The notes under the pieces were generated by a model that was not told the origin of the DNA, did no database searches, and saw only the letters and a list, made by a program, of their open reading frames with translations. Made by a program: the position numbers and the translations under genes. Below, piece after piece: positions 1-8,531 of a stretch of DNA of 64,000 nt. How positions within the stretch are numbered: position 1 is the stretch's first letter; the number at the start of each line of letters is the position of its first letter. This DNA comes from JAQBVV01 sp965249205 (GTDB lineage: Bacteria; Acidobacteriota; Vicinamibacteria; Vicinamibacterales; UBA2999): positions 1,768,075 through 1,832,074 of the forward strand of contig CBDFLL010000006.1 of NCBI GenBank assembly GCA_965249205.1. Direction: 5' to 3'.

Positions 1-339
1 GCGGTAGCCCGGCACGGCGTCAACCATCTTGTGCATGTGCGATGGATGACGACGAGAGTGCCGATCGGCACCGCTGTCATCAACCTTTCAGGATGTTTTG
101 TGATCGGGTTGCTCGCAGGGATGCTCGCGTCCGAGCGCATCGCCCTGCGCGAACACTGGCGGGAATTCGTGTTCGTCGGCCTGCTCGGTGGGTTCACGAC
201 CTTTTCAACTTTCGGACTCGATACGTTCCTGCTCGCGCGTACACACTCGGTGGGACCGGCGGCTGTCAATGTGGCCGCCCACGTGATCGGCGGATTGGTG
301 GCGGTCTGGCTTGGCTACCAGCTGGGGGCCAAGGCCTGA
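1..339 (+). CDS. crcB: CrcB/FluC fluoride channel, 5' truncated by window edge
   Basis: Small membrane protein that exports fluoride passively as a dual-topology dimer. The frame is open from base 1 and reads through a short N-terminal stretch (AVARHGVNHLV) into the family signatures GTAVINLSG and GGFTTFSTF, so only about 10-20 residues lie outside the window. Internal GTG/ATG codons at 31 and 43 are not the native start, because conserved sequence precedes them. 112 residues are visible. It lies 30 bp upstream of the TauE/SafE gene and begins a run of ion-handling genes. Any fluoride riboswitch would be outside the window. Confidence 0.9.
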   Translation, partial: AVARHGVNHLVHVRWMTTRVPIGTAVINLSGCFVIGLLAGMLASERIALREHWREFVFVGLLGGFTTFSTFGLDTFLLARTHSVGPAAVNVAAHVIGGLVAVWLGYQLGAKA

Positions 340-369
340 GCGGAGGGCTGAAGCAGTGCAGGAGTCGGG

Positions 370-1104
370 ATGTGGACTGAAGGACTGATCCTTGCCGCCG
401 GTATCGCGGGCGGTGGAGTGGCAGCGGTGGCGGGTTTCGGGATCGGCAGCCTGTTGACGCCGGCGTTTGCGCTGCAGATGGACGCGAGGTTGGCTGTGGC
501 CGCGGTATCGATTCCACACGCTATCGGGACGGCGTTTCGATTCTGGCTGCTCGGTGCGCGCGTCGATCGCAGGATCCTGGTGAGTTTCGGTTTGACGAGC
601 GCAGCCGGCGGTCTCGTCGGCGCGTTGCTCCAGTCACGGGCTGGCGTCCCGGCGTTGATGGTGCTGTTTGGCGCGCTGTTGCTCTTCACGGCTGGTGCGG
701 AACTGAGCGGACTGGCGAGGCGCATGCGCTTCGACGGGGCGATGGCATGGCTGGTCGGTGGCACCTCCGGACTGCTCGGCGGGCTGGTCGGGAATCAGGG
801 CGGCATCCGGTCCGCCGCATTGCTTGGCGTCGATCTCCAGAAGCACGTCTTCGTAGGGACCGCGACGGCTGTCGGGCTGATGGTGGACGGTGCGCGGATG
901 CCGGTCTATCTGTGGCAGTTACATGAGCAGATGCTCGGGGCTGCTGGGTGGATCGCGCTTGCGACGGTTGGCGTGGTGGTGGGCACCCTGCTCGGCAATC
1001 GGCTGCTGGTGCGCATACCGGAGCATGTATTCCGGCCGACGGTGGCGATCATCCTCGCGGTGCTGGGCGCCGCGATGTTGGCGCGTGGAATCCTGGCGCA
1101 ATGA
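370..1104 (+). CDS. TauE/SafE (TSUP) family membrane permease
   Basis: 244-residue hydrophobic protein of the sulfite exporter TauE/SafE family. The N-terminal glycine-rich helix (GIAGGGVAAVAGFGIGSLL) and the second half-repeat around GGTSGLLGGLVGNQGG show the internal duplication typical of this family. About eight membrane segments are predicted by eye. The start follows a clear AGGAG at 360-364. Its stop overlaps the start of the P-type ATPase (ATGA at 1101-1104), so the two are probably translationally coupled. Members move small anions or sulfur compounds and are often found beside copper genes; the substrate here is not evident. Confidence 0.85.
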   Translation: MWTEGLILAAGIAGGGVAAVAGFGIGSLLTPAFALQMDARLAVAAVSIPHAIGTAFRFWLLGARVDRRILVSFGLTSAAGGLVGALLQSRAGVPALMVLFGALLLFTAGAELSGLARRMRFDGAMAWLVGGTSGLLGGLVGNQGGIRSAALLGVDLQKHVFVGTATAVGLMVDGARMPVYLWQLHEQMLGAAGWIALATVGVVVGTLLGNRLLVRIPEHVFRPTVAIILAVLGAAMLARGILAQ

Positions 1105-3407
1105 GCGATGTCAGCGAGGGAGTCCGCGAGAAAGACGTCGTGTGCGGAATGCAGGTCGATCCCGCGAGCGCCGCAGCGACCCTCGACTACAACGGCAGGA
1201 CGTACTACTTCTGTGGGAAAGGGTGCCGCGATCGCTTTGTCGCAGATCCCGGGGCCTTCCTCCGCCCCGCCCGTCCAGTTGTAGCGGCTGTACCAGGCGC
1301 CACATACACGTGCCCGATGCATCCCGAGGTCATTCGGGACCACCCTGACCCCTGCCCGCTGTGCGGCATGGCGCTCGAGCCGCGCGTGGCCTCGCTCGAC
1401 GAGGGTCCCACCCCCGAGCTGATCGACATGACACGGAGGGTTTGGATTGCTGGCGTGCTCGCGGCGCCGGTGACGCTCATGGCCATGGCCGACATGGTGG
1501 TTGGCCAAGGTGCGGGTGGTCGCATCGACCCGCGTTGGACCAACTGGCTCGGCCTGGCACTCGCGACGCCGGTGGTCTGGTGGGCGGGCTGGCCATTCTT
1601 TGAACGCGGGTGGGCGTCGCTGGTGCATCGCAGCCCCAACATGTTCACGCTCATTGCTCTTGGTGTGGGCACCGCGTACACCTACTCAGCGATCGCCACG
1701 GTCGCCCCGCGACTCTTTCCGACCGGCTTCCTCATGGGCGGCGTCATCGAGGCGTACTTCGACACCGCTGTCGTCGTGACGGTGCTCGTGCTACTCGGGC
1801 AGGTGCTGGAACTGCGCGCCCGTAGCCGAACAGGCGCGGCGATCAAAGCCTTACTCGGTCTGGCACCAAAGACCGCGCGTCGCGTCAGAGACGGTGTAGA
1901 GACAGATGTTCCGCTGGCAGAAGTCGGGGTTGGTGATCTGCTGCGTGTTCGACCGGGTGCCAGGGTTCCGGTCGACGGCGTCGTCACTGAAGGGCACACC
2001 TCAATTGACGAATCGATGGTGACGGGCGAGCCGGTGCCGATGGAGAAGTTGGCGGGAAGCCCGGTCACCGGTGGCACGGTCAATGGCACGGGTACGGTGC
2101 TGATGCGCGCCGAGCGCGTCGGCGGCGACACGTTGCTGGCTCAGATTGTGCGCATGGTCAGCGACGCGCAGCGCAGCCGTGCACCGATCCAAAGGCTGGC
2201 CGACCGTGTCTCAGCCTACTTCGTGCCAGCGGTGGTCGTGGTGGCGGTCGGGGCATTCGTCGCGTGGAGCACATGGGGGCCCGAGCCTCGCTTCGCGTTG
2301 GCGCTGGTGTCGGCCGTCGCCGTGCTCATCATTGCGTGTCCGTGCGCGCTGGGCCTGGCCACTCCGATGGCGATCATGGTCGGGACCGGCCAGGGCGCGC
2401 AGGCGGGCGTGCTGATCAAGAACGCCGAGGCGCTCGAGCGTCTGGAGCGTGTCGACACCATCGTGATCGACAAGACCGGCACGTTGTCGGAAGGCAGGCC
2501 GACGCTTGCCGGAGTTGTAGCGGCCGAGGGTTTGGATGAGCACGAGATTCTTCGATACGCGGCGGGTCTCGAACTCGGCAGCGAGCACCCGCTTGCCAGC
2601 GCCATCATCGCGGGCGCGCGCGGCCGCGGCGTGGACGTGCCAGCCGCGACAGCGTTCCAATCCCACACCGGACGGGGCGTCGCCGGGAGCGTGCTCGGCC
2701 GGAACGTGGTGCTCGGGAACGGGGCACTGATGCAGGAACTGGCGATCGACGTACGCGCGCTGGCGGCGCGTGCGGAGGCGCAACGGCAGGAAGGCTGGAC
2801 TGTCGTGTTCCTCGGGATCGACGGCCGTGCCGCCGGATTTGTGGGCGTGAGCGACGCGATCAAGGCATCCACGCCGGAAGCCATCGCGATGCTGCATGAC
2901 GAAGGACTGCGCATCATCATGCTCACGGGGGACAATCGGACAACCGCCGACGCCGTCGCGCGGCGTTTGGGCCTGGATGACGTGCGAGCTGACGTCCTGC
3001 CAGCGCAGAAGCGGGATGTCGTCCGGCAACTGCAGGAGGAAGGACGTGTGGTCGCCATGGCGGGCGATGGCATCAACGACGCGCCGGCCCTCGCGGCAGC
3101 CGACGTCGGTATCGCGATGGGCACCGGTACCGATGTCGCGATGGAGAGTGCGGGCATTACGCTGGTCAGAGGCGATCTGCGGGGCATCGCTCGAGCGCGC
3201 CGACTGAGTCGGGCGACCATGCGGAATGTGCGTCAGAATCTCTTTCTCGCGTTTGTTTACAATGCCGTCGGCGTCCCCGTTGCCGCAGGTGTGCTGTATC
3301 CTCCGTTAGGGTTGCTCGTGAGCCCGATCTGGGCGAGCGTGGCGATGACACTGAGCTCCGTTTCGGTGATCGGAAACGCGCTGAGGCTGCGTCGAGTGCA
3401 GCTATAA
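1101..3407 (+). CDS. Heavy-metal (copper-type) P1B ATPase with YHS and heavy-metal-binding N-terminus
   Basis: 768 residues, using the ATG that overlaps the upstream stop. Domains in order: YHS metal-binding domain (CGMQVDP from residue 15), a short heavy-metal-binding domain (CPMHPEV at 71-77 and CPLCGM at 85-90), transmembrane region, actuator (TGE), CPC metal site at 413-415, phosphorylation motif DKTGT at 457-461, SEHPLA of the nucleotide-binding domain, TGDN and GDGIND near 655-660. CPC and the HP motif identify a P1B ATPase; the HMBD-type N-terminus is typical of copper or silver exporters. There is no classic GMxCxxC HMA domain. With the cytochrome c and outer-membrane protein downstream it likely removes copper from the cytosol. 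Confidence 0.93.
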   Translation: MSDVSEGVREKDVVCGMQVDPASAAATLDYNGRTYYFCGKGCRDRFVADPGAFLRPARPVVAAVPGATYTCPMHPEVIRDHPDPCPLCGMALEPRVASLDEGPTPELIDMTRRVWIAGVLAAPVTLMAMADMVVGQGAGGRIDPRWTNWLGLALATPVVWWAGWPFFERGWASLVHRSPNMFTLIALGVGTAYTYSAIATVAPRLFPTGFLMGGVIEAYFDTAVVVTVLVLLGQVLELRARSRTGAAIKALLGLAPKTARRVRDGVETDVPLAEVGVGDLLRVRPGARVPVDGVVTEGHTSIDESMVTGEPVPMEKLAGSPVTGGTVNGTGTVLMRAERVGGDTLLAQIVRMVSDAQRSRAPIQRLADRVSAYFVPAVVVVAVGAFVAWSTWGPEPRFALALVSAVAVLIIACPCALGLATPMAIMVGTGQGAQAGVLIKNAEALERLERVDTIVIDKTGTLSEGRPTLAGVVAAEGLDEHEILRYAAGLELGSEHPLASAIIAGARGRGVDVPAATAFQSHTGRGVAGSVLGRNVVLGNGALMQELAIDVRALAARAEAQRQEGWTVVFLGIDGRAAGFVGVSDAIKASTPEAIAMLHDEGLRIIMLTGDNRTTADAVARRLGLDDVRADVLPAQKRDVVRQLQEEGRVVAMAGDGINDAPALAAADVGIAMGTGTDVAMESAGITLVRGDLRGIARARRLSRATMRNVRQNLFLAFVYNAVGVPVAAGVLYPPLGLLVSPIWASVAMTLSSVSVIGNALRLRRVQL

Positions 3408-3419
3408 GGACGTGTCGCC

Positions 3420-4829
3420 ATGGGACACAGGCGTGAGGAGCCACAGTCGTCGGGCGCATCGTCTCACTATCGAATAACGCGGCACATACGCTGCGTGCTG
3501 GTAGTGGCGTTGACGGTGGTAGCTGTACCGTGTGCGATGGCAGGACCGCAGCAGCCGGAGAGTCCGGACCCACACGAGCACACAGTACAAGCGCCGCAGG
3601 ACGATCACGTGCTGCCGGCGCAGATGCATGATGCCGTTGGCGCATCAGGGATCCGCATGCGCGAGGCCTCGGGTACTTCGTGGCTCCCAGATGTCACACC
3701 GATGTACGGCCTCCATCGCACGTTCGGTGCGTGGGACCTGATGCTGCACGGAAACGCCTTCGTCCAGTTTCTGCACGAGTCTGCCCCGGAACACCGGGGG
3801 GCCTCGCAGACCGGCAGCATCAACTGGGCGATGGCGATGGCGCGGCGGCCGCTTGCGGGTGGGTGGGCTGGCTTCCGCTCGATGATCAGCCTCGAGCCGC
3901 TGACCATCCCTGGCTGTGGGTATCCGGATCTGCTGGCGACCGGTGAGTTGTGCGACGGCGACAACATCCACGATAAGCAACACCCGCACGATCTGTTCAT
4001 GGAGGTGTCCGCGCAGTTCGATCGGCCGCTCACCCAGGGGCTGCGCTGGCAGGTATACGGCGCGCTGGTGGGTGAGCCCGCCTTAGGCCCCTCGGGGTTT
4101 CCGCATCGCGTGTCCGCGATGCCGAATCCGATTGCGCCGATCACGCATCACTGGCTCGACGCCACGCACATTTCGTTCGGTGTCGTCACGACGGGCGTGT
4201 ACGGCGGGCGGTGGAAGGCTGAAACATCGGTCTTCAATGGCCGGGAGCCCGATGAGGCGCGGTACGACATGGATTTCGGACGACTGGACTCGGTTGCGGG
4301 CCGTGTCTCGTTCCTGCCGACAAGGGCGCTCGCGTTGCAGGTGTCCGCCGGACGACTGGAGGCTGCTGAACTGGAGTTCCCGGGCGGTCCCGCGCTGGAT
4401 GTGGTGCGCATCACATCGTCGGCGACCTATCACCGGATGTTCGGAGGTCAGCGCCTGTGGGCAACCACCGTTGCCTGGGGCGCCAACCGTGAAGAGGGCG
4501 AAACGACGCACGGCGTCCTGCTCGAATCGGCGCTCAGCGTGTCGAATCGTGACGTCTGGTTCGGTCGCGTGGAAGTGAACGGCAAACCGGCGCATGACCT
4601 GCACATCCACGAGTCCACGTCGGTCTTCACCGTTGGCAAGGTGCAATCCGGCTACACGCGCTATCTCGATGCTCGCCACGGAGTGCAGCCCGGCATCGGC
4701 GGATTCGTGTCGGCAGCACTCGTTCCCCGGGCGTTGCAGCCGCGCTATGGTGGTGTCGGCGTCGGGTTTGGTGTGTTTCTGACGTTGCGATCCTCCGAGC
4801 ATCTGATGATGCCGGGGCCGGGTTCATGA
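3420..4829 (+). CDS. Predicted outer-membrane/secreted protein of the metal-resistance island
   Basis: 469 residues with a hydrophobic segment at about 25-40 that looks like a signal peptide, then a His-rich stretch (HEHTVQAPQDDH) and a long region of alternating polar and hydrophobic residues with many Gly and aromatics, as in beta-barrel proteins. No catalytic motif is seen. It begins 12 bp after the ATPase stop and its own stop overlaps the next gene (ATGA at 4826). Large secreted proteins of this kind often accompany copper ATPases. A role in metal export or outer-membrane binding is inference from position and His content. Confidence 0.65.
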   Translation: MGHRREEPQSSGASSHYRITRHIRCVLVVALTVVAVPCAMAGPQQPESPDPHEHTVQAPQDDHVLPAQMHDAVGASGIRMREASGTSWLPDVTPMYGLHRTFGAWDLMLHGNAFVQFLHESAPEHRGASQTGSINWAMAMARRPLAGGWAGFRSMISLEPLTIPGCGYPDLLATGELCDGDNIHDKQHPHDLFMEVSAQFDRPLTQGLRWQVYGALVGEPALGPSGFPHRVSAMPNPIAPITHHWLDATHISFGVVTTGVYGGRWKAETSVFNGREPDEARYDMDFGRLDSVAGRVSFLPTRALALQVSAGRLEAAELEFPGGPALDVVRITSSATYHRMFGGQRLWATTVAWGANREEGETTHGVLLESALSVSNRDVWFGRVEVNGKPAHDLHIHESTSVFTVGKVQSGYTRYLDARHGVQPGIGGFVSAALVPRALQPRYGGVGVGFGVFLTLRSSEHLMMPGPGS

Positions 4830-5407
4830 GCAGAATCGCCTCCATGCTCCTGATAGTCCTGGTGACCCTCTGTGGCCTCGCGGCGGCCGGATTCCTGTAT
4901 GTCAGGAGCACAGGTCTGGTTGCGCGTATGGAGCCAGGCGCCCTTGAGACGCGGATTGCGCGGGCTGTGCGGTCGGTTGCTGTTCCGGAGGATGTCCGCG
5001 AGCAACCGAACCCGGTGCCGGCTGGTCCTGAAGGCCTGGCCGACGCTCGCGCCCACTACGCGGACCACTGCGCGGTGTGCCACGCCAATGACGGCAGCGG
5101 CGAGACCCCGATGGGGCAAACCATGTGGCCGAAGGCCCCCGACATGCGCCTCGCCGCGACGCAGGATTTGACCGACGGCGAGTTGTTCTGGATCATCGAA
5201 AACGGCATTCGGTTCACTGGAATGCCTGGGTGGGGCACCAATACTCCGGCAGGTGAGCAAGCCAGCTGGCATCTGGTCCACTTCGTCAGGCACCTTCCCG
5301 AGATCAGCCAGGCCGAGCTTGAGGAGATAGACACGCTCATTCCGCGTTCCGAAGCTGATATTCGGCAGGAGATTGAGGAGGAACGGTTTCTCCGGGGAGA
5401 GGATTAG
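4826..5407 (+). CDS. Membrane-anchored class I cytochrome c
   Basis: 193 residues. An N-terminal hydrophobic helix (about 5-25) serves as signal anchor, and a single heme site CAVCH lies at residues 82-86 with downstream GMPGW providing the likely axial methionine. The order CxxCH, then GMPGWG, then a Glu-rich C-terminal helix matches small periplasmic mono-heme cytochromes. It overlaps the upstream gene by 4 bp, so it belongs to the same operon. It may pass electrons during periplasmic metal oxidation, but the partner is not visible. Confidence 0.85.
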   Translation: MSRIASMLLIVLVTLCGLAAAGFLYVRSTGLVARMEPGALETRIARAVRSVAVPEDVREQPNPVPAGPEGLADARAHYADHCAVCHANDGSGETPMGQTMWPKAPDMRLAATQDLTDGELFWIIENGIRFTGMPGWGTNTPAGEQASWHLVHFVRHLPEISQAELEEIDTLIPRSEADIRQEIEEERFLRGED

Positions 5408-5445
5408 GCGCCTCTGGGACCGCTCATTCCGACACATAGACACCC

Positions 5446-5509
5446 TTGACCTCTTCTGACGAAGAATTCAGAATCTCTTCAGGGTCGGACAGGCCGGTTT
5501 CTGTACAAT
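5446..5509 (+). promoter_or_regulatory. Candidate sigma70-like promoter for the 5575 gene
   Basis: TTGACC at 5446-5451 is followed 17 bp later by CAGAAT (5469-5474). A second possible -10, TACAAT, lies at 5504-5509 without a good -35. Both fall in the 167-bp gap ahead of a gene with a strong ribosome site. Called by eye only. Confidence 0.3.
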
Positions 5510-5574
5510 AGGGACAGGTAAGACCAAACGGGGTGTCTCGAGCGCGTCGCACTACGCTTGAGAGGGAGAAGGAT

Positions 5575-5904
5575 ATGAAACGGACTTGGGTTGCCGCCAT
5601 TGCGTTGATCGTGGCCTTCGCGTTGCCGTCTGTGGTGTTTGCCCATGCGGGGCACCCTCACCGGTTTATGGGCACCGTGTCAGCTGTGCAGGCCGAACAG
5701 ATCGAGATCGAAATGAAGGACGGCAAGGTGGTCACGTTCGCGCTCGACGAGAAGACGATTTATCGTCAGGGCAAGACGAAGGTTGTCGGGAAGCTCCCGC
5801 AGGTTGGCCAGCGTGTCGTCGTCAGTGCGATGGAAGTCGAGGAAGGCCAGACGATGACGGCTGAGACCGTGCAGTTGCCGGTCCCGGCCAGGGCGTCTCG
5901 GTAA
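5575..5904 (+). CDS. Small secreted protein with His-rich mature N-terminus
   Basis: 109 residues. I chose ATG 5575 because GAGGGAGAAGG lies just upstream and the product then begins with a clean signal peptide (MKRTWVAAIALIVAFALPSV) ending near VFAHA. The mature start is His-rich (HAGHPHRF), followed by a compact beta-rich domain (GTVSAVQAEQIEIEM, then VVTFALDEKT) resembling DUF5666/OB-fold-like secreted domains. No Cys. Proximity to the copper-type ATPase and the His cluster suggest periplasmic metal binding, which is inference. It has its own upstream gap and may be separately transcribed. Confidence 0.7.
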   Translation: MKRTWVAAIALIVAFALPSVVFAHAGHPHRFMGTVSAVQAEQIEIEMKDGKVVTFALDEKTIYRQGKTKVVGKLPQVGQRVVVSAMEVEEGQTMTAETVQLPVPARASR

Positions 5905-5912
5905 GCGTCCGC

Positions 5913-6143
5913 TCAGTTCATCGAGCAGGCGCCGGGGCCGCGCGGGTCACCGCAGCGGCCGCATCCACCCGGCGCGCCCATCGTCGGCGCGCCCTCTGAA
6001 CCCCCAGCTCGCGCAGCAAACACCGAGAATCTGCGCTCAAGCGCTGTTCCGTGGCAGGAGGGGCACTCCGGCAACTCGCTTGCGCGCACCAGCACTTCAA
6101 ACTGCGTTTCACACGTCTGACAGGCGTATTCATAGAGCGGCAT
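5913..6143 (-). CDS. FmdB-family zinc ribbon protein
   Basis: 76 residues from the ATG at 6143. The N-terminus MPLYEYACQTC is the hallmark of the FmdB/putative regulatory zinc ribbon family; CxxC at about 7-10 and CPSC further on form the zinc site. The C-terminal tail is Gly/Cys-rich (CGRCGDPRGPGAC), a common variable tail. Family members are small and regulatory in annotation, with no defined reaction. It converges on the 5575 gene with only 8 bp between stops. Confidence 0.85.
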   Translation of the reverse strand: MPLYEYACQTCETQFEVLVRASELPECPSCHGTALERRFSVFAARAGGSEGAPTMGAPGGCGRCGDPRGPGACSMN

Positions 6144-6235
6144 GTTGACCACGATCATAGCCGACCTCCGCGCACCGGCGCACCCCGCGGGCCCGCAGGG
6201 AACGGCCTGGCCCGGTTGAATCGCGTCTCCGAACG

Positions 6236-6346
6236 CCTAGCGCGTTTTCGGGTTCTTCATAGCAACGAACAGCATGTGGCGCACGTACTGGTAGCCCGAG
6301 GCCGTAGCACATCCGAGTACTACGGACAACTCGAAAACGCGCCTAG
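6236..6346. repeat. Mini-element with CGCGTTTTCG terminal repeats and CCTAG flanks
   Basis: Inverted ends CGCGTTTTCGGGTT (left) and AACTCGAAAACGCG (right) enclose about 70 bp with no coding potential. Both sides carry the same 5 bp, CCTAG, consistent with target duplication (4 bp if CTAG). No transposase is inside. I see no second copy in this window. Confidence 0.6.
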
Positions 6347-6456
6347 AGCGCTCTTCAGATAGCCCTTGTACTGACCGGGCGAGTCTGGGTACTTCGCTAC
6401 GCACTACTGGAGCGCTTCGGTCCTGACGAATGCCGTAACGATTTTCGGCATTGCGG

Positions 6457-6561
6457 CTAGCGCGGATTTCACTTCTACCTGGCAGGGTCGCAGTGCCCCC
6501 GCGGGCAGGAGGAATTGATTGCGGTCATTCGGGAGTTGCGCGCTCATGAAATCCGCGCTAC
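6457..6561. repeat. CGCGGATTTCA-family miniature element, short copy (E1)
   Basis: Left end CTAG then CGCGGATTTCA; right end TGAAATCCGCG then CTAC. 105 bp with flanks, shorter than the roughly 143-bp copies, lacking much of the middle. The ATG of the right arm (ATGAAATCCGCG) recurs in other copies. Confidence 0.75.
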
Positions 6562-6621
6562 TCGAACCCACACGGTCACGAAAAGCGCTGTGCCTGACCT
6601 GCGACGACCTATACTGGTGAG

Positions 6622-8457
<1,836 letters not shown>

Positions 8458-8531
8458 CCTAAACTTAGATAGAGTCGTGATCATTGTGTGCTCCAACCGA
8501 GACAGTCGCCTTGGCTACGCGGTCTTGCACT

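Larger units (their letters stand above)
6144..6621. other. 478-bp intergenic region holding two unrelated miniature repeats
   Basis: No convincing gene is found between the FmdB-type gene and typA. The stretch holds one mini-element with CGCGTTTTCG ends (6236-6346) and one member of the CGCGGATTTCA family (6457-6561). The short stretch just before typA has TATACT at 6610-6615, only 6 bp from the start codon, which could be a -10 for a nearly leaderless transcript. Confidence 0.6.

Noticed and set aside
8484..8531. TTG start for the DUF5916 gene
   Set aside because: The ATG at 8532 is closer to the signal peptide and a more usual codon; kept only as an alternative.
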